The translations under genes and the position numbers were made by a program. Below are positions 1 to 8,976 of a stretch of DNA of 64,000 nucleotides, in pieces. The DNA is from Marinobacter sp. C7 (GTDB lineage: Bacteria; Pseudomonadota; Gammaproteobacteria; Pseudomonadales; Oleiphilaceae). The first letter of the stretch is position 1. Every line of letters starts with the position of its first letter. Below the pieces are notes generated by a model. The model saw only the letters and a list, made by a program, of their open reading frames with translations. It had not been told where the DNA came from and made no database searches. The DNA lies in the NCBI RefSeq assembly GCF_022343555.1, contig NZ_JAKQZH010000002.1:682001-746000 (forward strand). The letters are read 5' to 3'.

Positions 1-1278
1 CTTCAGACCGTCCACGGCCCCCGGTAACGTCTCCGGGGCCCGGGCTCGGAACGCTGTGATCAGCTCAATCTGTACGTGCAGGTCCTGAAACCGGCCATAC
101 AGCTCCTGCCGGTATTTCAAGGCCTTGAGCGGCCGTTTCCAGCCTTTCGCATCCAGTTCCATCAGGTAACGGATGCGCTTGAGCAGCTTCCTGAGCCGGT
201 GAATATCGTCATCCGGTGAGTTGTGGAGCAGCTCGGCGGTACGCCGGTTGAACTCGGTTATACGTCGCTCTACCGCCTTTCGGATGTCCTCCGGCGAGAG
301 CCGCCCCGCGAGTTTGCGAAACTCCCGGGAATGAATCTGGTCCTCCCAGCGGTGCATGGCGTCCCGATAGCGCTTGCCTGCCAGCCGTTTCACCAGCCTG
401 TGGTGTTCCAGCTCGGCTTCGGTTTCGATCCAGGTGCCCAGCGCGGACTGCAGTTCATTGTTGGGCTCGCACCACCCGGCAAGGTCCTGCAGGAAAACAT
501 GCAGATCCCGCAATCGGCTGGTGGCACGGGCATGGCGCTTCAGTTGCTTGACGGGTTTGTCCAGGGACTTGTCACCGGTGACCTCGGCCACCGATTCGGC
601 GATTGCCCGGCTGCGCCGGATCGCAATCCGGAACTGATGCAGGAACTCGTCATCCAGACCCACCCGGACCCCCGGTTCCAGTTCCCGCATTCGCTGGAGC
701 TGGTGAGACAGGGCCTCGGGAATGTCTCGTCCGGGCTCCTTGCCCCTGGTTTTGGCCCTTTTCTTCTGCTTTCGGGCGAACTGCTCGTAGCTGAACTCTT
801 TCGGGGTCAGGAAGTGTTCGAGCTGTCCCTTGCCGGCCGCCACTTTGCGCCAGGGCTTGTCCGGTAACCGGATGTGGACAAAGCTGGCCGTGGGCAGATG
901 TGCCGGCGGGTGTCTGAGCAGATGCTCCGACAGCTCCAGCAAGGCCGGGTTATGGCCGATGAGGGTGACCGTTTCCTCTCGATCATCCAGGCCTTTGAGC
1001 CAACGCAGGAGCCGCCGATAGTCGAATGTATAAAGCTCCGCGCTGATGTGAATCCGGTTCTCGGGAAATCCCTGCGGAAGGATGCCGCCGAGGGTCTGCC
1101 GGGCCCTGGAGGCATCGCTGGCGTAGATGGTGCCGCCGAAACCACTGCTCCGTGCCAGTGCCCGGCCCAATGCCGCGAGCTGGCTTTCGCCCCGGTCGTT
1201 GAGGGGGCGTTCACGGTCACTGAGGTCTTCATCGGCCCAGCTGGATTTGGCATGGCGTACGAGAAACAGTTGCTTCAT
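1..1278 (-). CDS. SixA-type histidine phosphatase fused to a CHAD domain (3' end outside window)
   Basis: Reading right to left from ATG at 1276-1278, the frame stays open to the window edge (426 codons), so the C-terminus is missing. The N-terminal ~150 residues look like a SixA phosphohistidine phosphatase: the start MKQLFLVRHAKSSW carries the RHxK(S) catalytic signature, followed by SDRERPLNDRG, an IYASDASRARQT segment and a second catalytic His in TLIGHNPALLEL. The rest, from about residue 190, is an Arg/Lys/His-rich helical CHAD domain (for example FLHQFRIAIRRSRA and DDDIHRLRKLLKRIRYL), a fold known to bind polyphosphate. SixA enzymes dephosphorylate phosphohistidine proteins; what this fusion acts on is unknown, and tethering to polyphosphate is inference. 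It is divergent from the TRAP binding-protein gene. The domain calls are strong, the role is not. Confidence 0.85.
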   Translation of the reverse strand, partial: MKQLFLVRHAKSSWADEDLSDRERPLNDRGESQLAALGRALARSSGFGGTIYASDASRARQTLGGILPQGFPENRIHISAELYTFDYRRLLRWLKGLDDREETVTLIGHNPALLELSEHLLRHPPAHLPTASFVHIRLPDKPWRKVAAGKGQLEHFLTPKEFSYEQFARKQKKRAKTRGKEPGRDIPEALSHQLQRMRELEPGVRVGLDDEFLHQFRIAIRRSRAIAESVAEVTGDKSLDKPVKQLKRHARATSRLRDLHVFLQDLAGWCEPNNELQSALGTWIETEAELEHHRLVKRLAGKRYRDAMHRWEDQIHSREFRKLAGRLSPEDIRKAVERRITEFNRRTAELLHNSPDDDIHRLRKLLKRIRYLMELDAKGWKRPLKALKYRQELYGRFQDLHVQIELITAFRARAPETLPGAVDGLK

Positions 1279-1446
1279 GGAATCTCGAGTCGGGGGAATT
1301 TGATAATAGCGTAGTGCCTGTGTGGCGTGATGTCGCAGAGTCTGCCGTCGATCTGTGACAAAGATTGGCTCATTGCCGTTAGCAGGCTATGATGGACATG
1401 GACCCGAAATACCTATTCATACCTATAAAAAACGGAAGCCAACACC

Positions 1447-2517
1447 ATGAATTTACGCAAGTCTTTCTTTGCCGCGGTGGCTGTTGCGGCGTCGGCGTTC
1501 AGCGTGTCTGCGCTGGCGCAGGAAACGTACACCCTGAGCCTGGCTCAGACCTGGGGACCGAACTCACCGATTCTGGGGGAAACCACTGAACACTTTGCCA
1601 AGATGGCAGAGGAAATGTCCGATGGCCGGCTGCAAGTGCGGATAGACGCATCCAACAAGCACAAGGCACCTTTCGGCATTTTCGACCTGGTGCGCACCGG
1701 CCAGTACGACATGGGTCATACCGCCTCCTACTATTACAAGGGCACCATTCCCAACGCGATGTACTTCACCACCATTCCGTTCGGCCTGATCGCCCCGGAA
1801 ATGTACGCCTGGTTCTACCATGGCGGTGGCATGGAGCTTATGCAGAAGGTCTACGAGCCGCACGGTCTGCTGTCCTTCCCGGGCGGTAATACCGGGAACC
1901 AGATGGGAGGTTGGTTCCGCAAGGAAATCAACTCCGTGGAAGATCTCCAGGGACTGAAGATGCGCACCCCGGGCTTTGCCGGCGAGGTTATGTCGGAACT
2001 GGGCGTGGCGGTTACCAACCTGCCGCCGGGAGAGCTGTATACCGCGCTTGAGCGCGGCACCATCGACGCCCTTGAGTGGGTGGGCCCGGCCCTCGACTTC
2101 CCCATGGGCTTCCACCAGATCGCCAAGTACTACTACTCCGGCTGGCAGGAGCCCGGTGCCGAGGTACAGTTCCTGATCAACAAGAAGACCTGGGACAAGC
2201 TGCCGGCCGATCTGCAGGAGGTGCTCCGGGTCGCCATGCGCACGGCCGCCTACGACATGTACATCCAGAGTGTGCATGAGAGCGGTGTCGCCTGGAACAA
2301 GATGAAGGAGAACTATCCGGATGTGACCCACAAGGTGTTCCCGCCGGAAGTTATCGATGCGCTGCGTCAAACCACCGACCGCCTGCTTCAGGAAGCAGCG
2401 GAAGAGGATCCGCTGGCCAAGGAAATCATCACTTCCCAGCGCGATTACCTCAAGCAGGTGCGTCCCTGGATCAACATCTCGGACAAGGCCTACCTGAACA
2501 GTGTTGCCGGCGAGTGA
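1447..2517 (+). CDS. TRAP transporter substrate-binding protein, TakP/DctP family (orphan)
   Basis: A 356-residue periplasmic binding protein with a Sec signal peptide (MNLRKSFFAAVAVAASAFSV, cleavage after ALA at about residue 24). The segment ALERGTIDALEWVGP and the following FHQIAKYYYSGWQEPG are typical of the TakP branch of DctP proteins, which bind 2-oxo acids such as pyruvate; EFLYTALxxG-type TRAP features are also present in ELYTALERG. A GGAAG ribosome site lies about 10 bases before the ATG. It is flanked by a divergent gene and by a perfect terminator, so no dctQ/dctM membrane genes are next to it. It must either share membrane subunits encoded elsewhere or act as a sensor component. 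The substrate is inferred from family resemblance only. Confidence 0.85.
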   Translation: MNLRKSFFAAVAVAASAFSVSALAQETYTLSLAQTWGPNSPILGETTEHFAKMAEEMSDGRLQVRIDASNKHKAPFGIFDLVRTGQYDMGHTASYYYKGTIPNAMYFTTIPFGLIAPEMYAWFYHGGGMELMQKVYEPHGLLSFPGGNTGNQMGGWFRKEINSVEDLQGLKMRTPGFAGEVMSELGVAVTNLPPGELYTALERGTIDALEWVGPALDFPMGFHQIAKYYYSGWQEPGAEVQFLINKKTWDKLPADLQEVLRVAMRTAAYDMYIQSVHESGVAWNKMKENYPDVTHKVFPPEVIDALRQTTDRLLQEAAEEDPLAKEIITSQRDYLKQVRPWINISDKAYLNSVAGE

Positions 2518-2548
2518 TCGCCCGGCACGGTTAAGGTCCTGATAACAA

Positions 2549-2587
2549 GGGGCGTCGGGGGTTCGGATTACCCCGACGCCCCTTTTT
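2549..2587 (+). terminator. Rho-independent terminator after the orphan TRAP binding protein
   Basis: A perfect 12-bp stem, GGGGCGTCGGGG (2549-2560) pairing with CCCCGACGCCCC (2571-2582), has a 10-base loop and is followed at once by TTTTT (2583-2587). It lies 31 bases after the stop codon and separates this gene from the pot operon. Confidence 0.93.
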
Positions 2588-2638
2588 GTTTGCTACGCTT
2601 TCTGAAAAAATAGCGGGCTCACTTTCCGGACCGGGCCG

Positions 2639-3760
2639 ATGAAAAAGACACTGCTTTCTCTGAGTAACCTCAGCAAACAGTTTGACGGCAAAAACGTTCT
2701 GGATTCCCTGAACCTCGACATCTACGACGGGGAATTCATTACCCTCCTCGGTCCGTCAGGCTGCGGCAAAACCACCTTGCTGCGCCTGATGGCAGGCTTC
2801 GAACATCCCGATGCCGGTACGATCACCCTGGCCGGACAGGACCTGACCGGGACCCCACCTGAACACCGGCCCCTGAATACCGTGTTCCAGCATTATGCGC
2901 TGTTTCCTCACATGTCCGTTTTCGACAATGTCGCCTACGGTCTGAAGATGGAAAAACGGCCGAAGGAAGAGATTCGTGAGCGCGTCGACGAAGCGCTGGC
3001 GATGGTGCAGTTGCAGGATTTCAAAGGCCGGAAACCCCATCAGCTGTCCGGCGGCCAGCAACAGCGTGTGGCCATTGCCCGGGCAGTGGTCAAGCGCCCC
3101 CGGTTGTTGTTGCTGGACGAGCCGCTCTCTGCGCTGGATTACAAGTTGCGCCGCACCATGCAGGGCGAATTGAAGCGGTTGCAGCGGGAACTGGGTATCA
3201 CCTTCGTGTTCGTGACCCACGACCAGGAAGAGGCGCTGTCCATGTCCGACCGGGTTGTGGTGCTCAAGGATGGCGAGGTCCAGCAGCTCGGTACTCCCCG
3301 CGAAGTGTACGAACGTCCGGCCAACCTTTTTACCGCGCGCTTTGTCGGTGAAACCAATTTCTTCCCCGGCGAGGTCGAATCAATCCATGACAGCGCCATC
3401 ACCGTGGATGTGTTCGGTCTCAAACGGACCCTGCGTCGCCCGGACTTTCCGGTACGCCCAGGGCAGCCGCTGCACGTGCTGCTGCGCCCGGAGGACATTC
3501 GCGTGCTGGACCCGGCTGATGCGCAGGGCGTCGCCGGCAAGATCATTGAGCGAAACTACAAGGGGAGCACCCTGGATTCGGTGATCCAGCTGGAAGACGG
3601 CAGCGAAGTCCTGGCCAGTGAGTTTTTCGATGAGGACGATCCCGCCTTCGATTACCGGTTGGGCGAGCCAGTGAAGGTGAGCTGGGTCGATGGCTGGGAA
3701 TGGTTGCTTCCTGAGGAGGCGGATGAATCTGTCCATGAGGATGCCCTGACCGATGCCTAG
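2639..3760 (+). CDS. potA: Spermidine/putrescine ABC transporter ATP-binding protein PotA
   Basis: A 373-residue ABC ATPase that powers polyamine import. It has Walker A GPSGCGKT at residues 38-45, the ABC signature LSGGQQQR, Walker [13 protein letters not shown], the H-loop FVTHDQEEA, and a C-terminal TOBE-type regulatory extension from about residue 240 ([14 protein letters not shown]), as in PotA and other MalK-like ATPases. It is the first gene of a four-gene operon; its last 8 bases overlap potB. No good ribosome site precedes the ATG at 2639, but the protein aligns from its first residues ([14 protein letters not shown]), so the start is likely right. The substrate class comes from the neighbouring potD. 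Confidence 0.93.
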   Translation: MKKTLLSLSNLSKQFDGKNVLDSLNLDIYDGEFITLLGPSGCGKTTLLRLMAGFEHPDAGTITLAGQDLTGTPPEHRPLNTVFQHYALFPHMSVFDNVAYGLKMEKRPKEEIRERVDEALAMVQLQDFKGRKPHQLSGGQQQRVAIARAVVKRPRLLLLDEPLSALDYKLRRTMQGELKRLQRELGITFVFVTHDQEEALSMSDRVVVLKDGEVQQLGTPREVYERPANLFTARFVGETNFFPGEVESIHDSAITVDVFGLKRTLRRPDFPVRPGQPLHVLLRPEDIRVLDPADAQGVAGKIIERNYKGSTLDSVIQLEDGSEVLASEFFDEDDPAFDYRLGEPVKVSWVDGWEWLLPEEADESVHEDALTDA

Positions 3761-4613
3761 CGTTACCCGGCAGCCGTTCAGGACGGCGGTGCTGGTGCTG
3801 GTATGGGGCTGGTTGCTGTTCCTGGTGCTGGCGCCCAACCTGCTGGTGGTGGGCGCCAGCGTGATGACCCGGGACCCGGGAACTTTCATCGCGTTGCCCC
3901 TGAACCTGGATGCCTACCGGCAGCTGTTCGATCCCTTGTATCTCGAGGTGTTCCTGCATTCGCTGTATATGGCGGCAATGACCACCCTGGTCTGCCTGCT
4001 GGTGGGCTATCCCTTCGCCTGGGCACTGTCGAAACTGGGGAAACAACGCCAGCTGCTGCTGATTTTCCTGCTGATCGTGCCGTTCTGGACCAATTCGCTG
4101 GTGCGCACCTACGCCCTGAAGATGCTGCTGGCCACCAACGGTCTGATCAACAGCGCCCTGATGTCCCTGGGCTGGATCGATGAGCCGATCCAGATGCTCT
4201 ACACCGAGGGCGCAGTGATTATCGGCCTGGTCTATCTGCTCTTGCCCTTCATGATCCTGCCGCTGTATTCGGTCTTCGATGACCTGCGCCAGGAGCTGCT
4301 GATGGCCTCCCACGATCTGGGTGCCGGGCGGTTAGCTACCTTTATCCACGTGATCGTGCCCCTGACCCTGCCCGGCGTTCTCGCCGGTGTGATGCTGGTA
4401 CTGTTGCCGGCCATGGGCCTGTTCTTCGTGCCGGACATCCTCGGCGGCTCCCGTAACCTGCTGGTGGGGAACGTCATCAAGAACCAGTTCCTGGATGCCC
4501 GCAACTGGCCGTTCGGCGCGGCTGCCAGCATTGTCCTGACCATTACCATGGCCATCCTGATGCTGGCCCACCGCCTGAGCAAGCAGCGCCTCGGCGAGGG
4601 GGGCGCAGGATGA
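3753..4613 (+). CDS. potB: Polyamine ABC transporter permease PotB
   Basis: A 286-residue inner-membrane permease with about six hydrophobic helices, beginning in the segment [20 protein letters not shown]. The cytoplasmic EAA-type loop that docks on the ATPase is visible as [20 protein letters not shown]. The start ATG lies inside the last codons of potA (8-base overlap) and its end overlaps potC by 4 bases (ATGA), which indicates translational coupling. Length and topology match PotB/PotH proteins. Confidence 0.92.
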   Translation: MPSVTRQPFRTAVLVLVWGWLLFLVLAPNLLVVGASVMTRDPGTFIALPLNLDAYRQLFDPLYLEVFLHSLYMAAMTTLVCLLVGYPFAWALSKLGKQRQLLLIFLLIVPFWTNSLVRTYALKMLLATNGLINSALMSLGWIDEPIQMLYTEGAVIIGLVYLLLPFMILPLYSVFDDLRQELLMASHDLGAGRLATFIHVIVPLTLPGVLAGVMLVLLPAMGLFFVPDILGGSRNLLVGNVIKNQFLDARNWPFGAAASIVLTITMAILMLAHRLSKQRLGEGGAG

Positions 4614-5380
4614 CCCGATGGTTGCCAAGAGTCTATCTGGTGCTGGTGTACCTGATGCTGTACGTGCCGATTGGCGTACTGGTGGTGTTTTCTTTCAACG
4701 ATTCCCGCAGCGGCTATACCTGGGGCGGACTCAGCCTGCGCTGGTACCAGTCCCTGTTCCACAACAACGCCATGGTGGAAGCGATGTGGAACTCACTGTG
4801 GCTGGCGCTCTCGGCCGCCACCGTATCCACCATTATCGGTGCCCTGACGGCGCTGGCGCTGCACCGCTACCGTTTCCGGGCCAAGAAAGTGCTCAACGGG
4901 ATGCTGTTCGTGGTGATGATGTCCCCGGAGATCGTCCTGGCGATCTCGCTGCTCGCGTTGTTCCTGCTGGTGGGCATCCAGCTCGGCTATCTTTCCCTGC
5001 TGCTGGCCCATGTCACCTTTTGCCTGCCCTTCGTGGTGATTACCGTGATGGCGCGGCTCAGCGGATTTGACGAAAGCCTGCCCGAGGCCGCGCGGGATCT
5101 CGGCGCCTCCGATTTCACCATGACCCGGACCGTGCTGATCCCGGTCATCATGCCAGCCCTGCTGGCGGGCTGGCTGCTGGGGTTTACACTGTCACTGGAT
5201 GATGTGGTGGTCAGCACCTTTGTCAGTGGCCCGAGTTATGAAATTCTGCCCCTGCGCATCTATTCCATGGTGCGGGTGGGGCTCAAGCCTGAGGTGAACG
5301 CCCTGGGCACACTGTTGCTGGTGTTTTCACTGGTTATGCTGATGTTGTCTCAATGGATACTCATAAGGAGCAAACGATGA
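4610..5380 (+). CDS. potC: Polyamine ABC transporter permease PotC
   Basis: A 256-residue second permease subunit with six predicted helices. It starts with a hydrophobic helix (VYLVLVYLMLYVPIGVLVVF) and the FSFNDSRSGYTWGGLSLRWY segment typical of PotC/PotI. The EAA-like loop reads LPEAARDLGASDFTMTRTVL. It overlaps potB by 4 bases at its start and potD by 4 bases at its end, so all four genes are one transcript. Confidence 0.92.
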   Translation: MTRWLPRVYLVLVYLMLYVPIGVLVVFSFNDSRSGYTWGGLSLRWYQSLFHNNAMVEAMWNSLWLALSAATVSTIIGALTALALHRYRFRAKKVLNGMLFVVMMSPEIVLAISLLALFLLVGIQLGYLSLLLAHVTFCLPFVVITVMARLSGFDESLPEAARDLGASDFTMTRTVLIPVIMPALLAGWLLGFTLSLDDVVVSTFVSGPSYEILPLRIYSMVRVGLKPEVNALGTLLLVFSLVMLMLSQWILIRSKR

Positions 5381-6417
5381 AGAAACTCGCACTGGCCGGC
5401 CTGCTGGCGGTGGGCCTGACTGGCTGCAGTTCCGAGGAACCAAAGGTTCTCAACCTGTATAACTGGTCCGAGTACATGCCGCAGGAAGTACTCACTCGCT
5501 TCGAGGAAGAAACCGGCATCCAGGTGGTCTACACCACGTACGACAGCAACGAGGCCATGTACGCCAAGCTCAAACTGCTGGACGACAGCGCCGCTTATGA
5601 CCTGGCGGTGCCCTCCACCTACTACGTCAGCAAGATGCGCCAGGAAGGCCTGCTGATGCCCATCGACCGCAGCAAGATCGAGGGCTTCGACAACCTGGAT
5701 CCGGAGCTGGTTAACCTGGATATCGACCCGGACAACAAGTTCAGTATTCCGTACCTCTGGGGCACCACTGGCCTGGCTGTGGACACGGCCGATATTGAAG
5801 GCGAGCCGGTTACCGCCTGGGAGGACCTGTGGGACGAGCGCTTTGAAGGCCGGGTAATGCTCACCAACGACATGCGTGAGGTCTTCCATGTCGGCCTCCG
5901 TGTGCTGGGCTATTCCGGCAACAGCACGAATCCGGAGCAGATCGAGGAGGCCTACCAGAAACTCACCGAGCTGATGCCCTCGGTACGCACCTTTAACTCC
6001 GACGCGCCCCGGGTTCCCTACCTGGAAGGCGAGACCGATGTTGGCATGATCTGGAACGGTGAAGCGGTGATGGCCGAAGAGACCATGCCGTCACTGGAAT
6101 ACGTCTATCCCGACGAGGGCATCATTGCCTGGCTGGACAGCTTCGTGATTCCAAAGAATGCCAAGAACCCGGAGGCGGCTCACCAGTTCATCAGTTTCGT
6201 GTTACGGCCTGAAATCTCCGCGCTGATCAGTGAGGAAATCGGCTATGCCACACCGAACCTGCCGGCCCGCGAGATGCTGCCTGACGAGGTGGCCAATAAC
6301 CGCGCCAGCTACCCCACCGCAGAAGACATGACCAACGCCGAATTCCAGGTGGATATCGGAGACGAGGCGTTGCAGGTCTATGCCAAGTACTGGGAGATGC
6401 TCAAGTCCGGGCGGTAA
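5377..6417 (+). CDS. potD: Polyamine-binding lipoprotein PotD
   Basis: A 346-residue solute-binding protein. ATG 5377 is chosen because AAGGAG (5365-5370) sits six bases before it and the protein then begins with a clean lipoprotein signal (lipobox LTGC, Cys17). The mature start VLNLYNWSEYMPQEVL is the PotD/PotF hallmark, and later segments such as YDLAVPSTYYV, IPYLWGTTGL and AVMAEETMPSLEYVYPDEG contain the ligand-binding aromatic and acidic residues expected for polyamines. It is predicted to be anchored in the inner membrane and to hand spermidine or putrescine to PotBC. A hairpin follows the stop codon. Confidence 0.93.
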   Translation: MKKLALAGLLAVGLTGCSSEEPKVLNLYNWSEYMPQEVLTRFEEETGIQVVYTTYDSNEAMYAKLKLLDDSAAYDLAVPSTYYVSKMRQEGLLMPIDRSKIEGFDNLDPELVNLDIDPDNKFSIPYLWGTTGLAVDTADIEGEPVTAWEDLWDERFEGRVMLTNDMREVFHVGLRVLGYSGNSTNPEQIEEAYQKLTELMPSVRTFNSDAPRVPYLEGETDVGMIWNGEAVMAEETMPSLEYVYPDEGIIAWLDSFVIPKNAKNPEAAHQFISFVLRPEISALISEEIGYATPNLPAREMLPDEVANNRASYPTAEDMTNAEFQVDIGDEALQVYAKYWEMLKSGR

Positions 6418-6432
6418 TTCCGATGGGAAGGT

Positions 6433-6463
6433 CCCGGGACAGCCCTGACGGTGCTGTCCCGGG
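6433..6463. terminator. Hairpin between convergent potD and teaD
   Basis: CCCGGGACAGC (6433-6443) pairs perfectly with GCTGTCCCGGG (6453-6463) around a 9-base loop. It lies between the 3' ends of potD and teaD, so it may stop transcription from both sides. There is only a short T-run (CAGATTT) on the potD side and none on the other, so classical intrinsic termination is plausible rather than certain. Confidence 0.6.
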
Positions 6464-6476
6464 CAGATTTGATAGA

Positions 6477-6920
6477 TCAGACAACAAGGACGGGGCACTT
6501 GGCGTGGGACGCCACCCGGTGGGACACGCTGCCCAGGAACATGCCTTCCTTGTCACTGTTGGTGCCCTTGGTGCCGACCACAATCAGGTCGGCTTCCTTG
6601 TCTTCCGCAAACTTGATGATCACCCGTGAAGGCCGGCCGGCCTTCACAAAGCCCCGGATCTTGGTCGCGCCATGTTCCTTGGCCAACTCCTTGGCATGAT
6701 TGACCACGCCTTTCGCATACTCGGAGAGCACTTTATCCGGGATGTCCATGTCAGCCGGGCGGCCGATCGACAATGAGGCTTCGAACAGGCTGTGGTGTTT
6801 GTAGACGCACAAAATGTAGATCTCGGCTTCGGGAATGAGTTTCTGGAGTTCGATGGCCTTGTCCAGCGCCTTCAGCGAGGTTTTGGAGCCATCCACCGCG
6901 ACCAGGATTCTTTTGAACAT
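6477..6920 (-). CDS. teaD: Universal stress protein TeaD, TRAP-associated
   Basis: A 147-residue UspA-fold cytoplasmic protein. It starts MFKRILVAVDGSKTS and ends with the nucleotide-binding glycine motif GTKGTNSDKEGMFLGS, which fits the ATP-binding G2xG9xG(S/T) class. It is the last gene of the ectoine TRAP operon, 33 bases after teaC, with a GGAGA ribosome site before ATG 6920. In Halomonas elongata, TeaD is an ATP-binding protein that lowers TeaABC activity; the same role here follows from synteny with teaABC. Confidence 0.88.
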   Translation of the reverse strand: MFKRILVAVDGSKTSLKALDKAIELQKLIPEAEIYILCVYKHHSLFEASLSIGRPADMDIPDKVLSEYAKGVVNHAKELAKEHGATKIRGFVKAGRPSRVIIKFAEDKEADLIVVGTKGTNSDKEGMFLGSVSHRVASHAKCPVLVV

Positions 6921-6953
6921 GAGTGTCTCCTTAAGGACCCTTGAGTCTCTCCG

Positions 6954-8240
6954 TTAATCCCTGAACGCCAGATCCCGCAGGAACAGGGCGATGTCCGGGA
7001 AGGCGATGATCAGGCCGGCTGCGGCCACCAGGATGAAGATGAACGGTGGGGTACCGCGAATGACTTCGAGATAGGGCCGCTTGAAGATGGCGATCGCCGT
7101 GAAGATGTCGCAGCCAAAGGGCGGGGTGGCAGAACCGATTGCAACCTGGAGGGTAATCAGTACACCCACCAGAACCGGATCCAGGCCGGTGGACTCGATG
7201 GCCGGCGCAAAGATCGGGGTCAGCACCAGAATCACCACGATAGGATCCACAAACATACAGGCAATGAAGAACGCCACGCAGATGGCGATCAACACGCCGA
7301 CCGGGCCGGCTTCATTGACCCCGACGGCTGCCAGTATGCTCTGCGGGATCTGGGCAAAGGAGATGATCCAGGAGAAGCCGTTACCCACGGCAACCAGGAT
7401 AAAGACCACTGCGGTGATCAGGCCGGTGGACTTGGCGATGCGCCACACATCGGGCAGCTTCAGCGAACGGAATACCACGAACTCCAGCAGGAACGCATAG
7501 AGTACGCATACTGCAGCCGCTTCGGTGGGACTGAAGATGCCGCCGTAGATACCGCCCACGATAATGACCGGGAAGAACAGTGGCCAGAGTGCGTCGCGCA
7601 CGGAAACCGCCCGCTGCCCCCAGCTCGCCTTCTCTTCGGTGGGGACGTCGTTCTTGTAGGCGTAGATCAGGCAGTAGATCGAGAACATGAACAGGATCAG
7701 GATGCCCGGACCGATACCGGCAATGAACAGCTCGGCAATGGAGGTTTCCGAGATAACCCCGTAGATGATCATCCCGATGCTGGGCGGGATCAGGAACGCG
7801 ATGTCACTGGCGTTGATGATGAGTGCCAGCGTGAACGGGTCCGAGTAGCCGGCTTTCAGCATCTTCGGGCGCAGCGGCGAACCCACGGCGACCACGGTGG
7901 CCTGGGTGGAACCCGAGACGGCACCAAAGAGTGTACAGGAGGTCGCGGTACTGATCGCCAGACCGCCTTTAACGTGGCCAATAAAGGCCATGACCATGTT
8001 GATCAGTCGATCCGCGGACTGGCCCCGGGTCATGATATCCGCGGCCAGGATGAACATCGGAACCGCAATCAGCGACGCCGGCCGGATGCCACCCATCATC
8101 TGCTGGATGAAGGTGCCCATCTGGCCGAAGCCGTCAAACATCATTACAAAGCCGACTACCGCGCCGGTAATCAGCGGAACCATCATCGGGAAGCCCAGCA
8201 GCAGTAACCCGATCATGATCACCATCATTATAGTTGCCAT
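6954..8240 (-). CDS. teaC: Ectoine TRAP transporter large permease TeaC (DctM family)
   Basis: A 428-residue, strongly hydrophobic protein with about 12 membrane segments. It begins ATIMMVIMIGLLLLGFPMMV and contains DctM hallmarks such as the SGSTQATVVAVGSPLRP loop, LIPPSIGMIIYG, and FSPTEAAAVCVLYA. It is the sodium-coupled transport subunit that works with TeaB and the binding protein TeaA. It starts 35 bases after teaB and is followed by teaD. The substrate assignment rests on teaA. Confidence 0.9.
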   Translation of the reverse strand: MATIMMVIMIGLLLLGFPMMVPLITGAVVGFVMMFDGFGQMGTFIQQMMGGIRPASLIAVPMFILAADIMTRGQSADRLINMVMAFIGHVKGGLAISTATSCTLFGAVSGSTQATVVAVGSPLRPKMLKAGYSDPFTLALIINASDIAFLIPPSIGMIIYGVISETSIAELFIAGIGPGILILFMFSIYCLIYAYKNDVPTEEKASWGQRAVSVRDALWPLFFPVIIVGGIYGGIFSPTEAAAVCVLYAFLLEFVVFRSLKLPDVWRIAKSTGLITAVVFILVAVGNGFSWIISFAQIPQSILAAVGVNEAGPVGVLIAICVAFFIACMFVDPIVVILVLTPIFAPAIESTGLDPVLVGVLITLQVAIGSATPPFGCDIFTAIAIFKRPYLEVIRGTPPFIFILVAAAGLIIAFPDIALFLRDLAFRD

Positions 8241-8275
8241 GATTTCTTGTCCTTACCTGAGTTCAGCTGCGGGGG

Positions 8276-8869
8276 TCATACTTCCGATTCGGTATCGGCA
8301 TAGCCATCAACAACCCCGGTTGAGAGGTATACATCCTTGCTGGTGAAATTCTTGATGGCGGTCAGGAAATACTGGATACCGGTGATGGCGAAACCAACCG
8401 GAGCCCAGATGTAGATCCACCAGATCTCGAACCCGAGGGCGGGCAGGATCCGGCCACGGTCGTAGAGAGTCTCGATGTAACCGTAAGAGTGGTAGCAGAG
8501 GAAAAACATCACCACCGAGGTGAACAGGGCAATGATGATCATCAGTACCTTGCGTCCCTTCGTCGGGATCGCGTCGTAGACGGCGGACATGCGGATGTGG
8601 CGACCATGTCGGGCCGCGTAGCCGATGCCGGCAAAGGTGATCAGTATGATCAGGATTCGGTTGATTTCTCCCGAGAAAAACAGGCCTTCGCCGAAGACGT
8701 ACCTGGCGATCACGTTCACGCAGGTGTTGATGGCCATGAGGATGACGCCCAGGGCAAGCATGACCGCTTCAATCTTGCTTATCCAGACATCAATGGTTCC
8801 CAGAAACCCGGGCAGCCCTGACTCATACGAGCCGGTGTCATCTTCAAGATCCGGGGAATTCTCGGACAT
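8276..8869 (-). CDS. teaB: Ectoine TRAP transporter small permease TeaB (DctQ family)
   Basis: A 197-residue membrane protein with four helices and DctQ features: VMLALGVILMAINTCVNVIA, RYVFGEGLFFSGEINRIL, and GRHIRMSAVYD. The frame is open further upstream, but ATG 8869 is chosen because GGAGCG lies eight bases before it and it gives the expected hydrophilic N-terminus MSENSPDLEDD. It is separated from teaA by 107 bases that hold a strong hairpin, a common arrangement when the binding protein must be made in excess. Confidence 0.88.
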   Translation of the reverse strand: MSENSPDLEDDTGSYESGLPGFLGTIDVWISKIEAVMLALGVILMAINTCVNVIARYVFGEGLFFSGEINRILIILITFAGIGYAARHGRHIRMSAVYDAIPTKGRKVLMIIIALFTSVVMFFLCYHSYGYIETLYDRGRILPALGFEIWWIYIWAPVGFAITGIQYFLTAIKNFTSKDVYLSTGVVDGYADTESEV

Positions 8870-8937
8870 GGGGTGCGCTCCAGAACATTCTGCGCCCGAC
8901 CGGAAAGGGGATGCCGGCAGGGCGGGATTAAGACCGA

Positions 8938-8963
8938 GTCCCGTCGGCATGAGCCGACGGGAC
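8938..8963 (-). promoter_or_regulatory. Intercistronic hairpin between teaA and teaB
   Basis: A perfect 11-bp stem, GTCCCGTCGGC (8938-8948) with GCCGACGGGAC (8953-8963), closes a 4-base loop 13 bases after the teaA stop codon. No T-run follows on the minus strand (TCGGTCTTAATC), so it is more likely a partial terminator or an mRNA 3'-end stabiliser that raises TeaA over TeaBC than a full stop. Confidence 0.75.
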
Positions 8964-8976
8964 TGTTTCCTTCAGA

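Noticed and set aside
807..1314. Open frames on both strands in the first 1.3 kb (for example 807-1253 minus, 874-1314 plus)
   Set aside because: They are shadows of the SixA-CHAD gene, which runs off the window and has clear catalytic motifs in its own frame.
1409..1426. ATACCTAT repeated twice upstream of the orphan TRAP gene
   Set aside because: Eight-base repeat in an AT-rich promoter-like stretch; too short to separate from chance.
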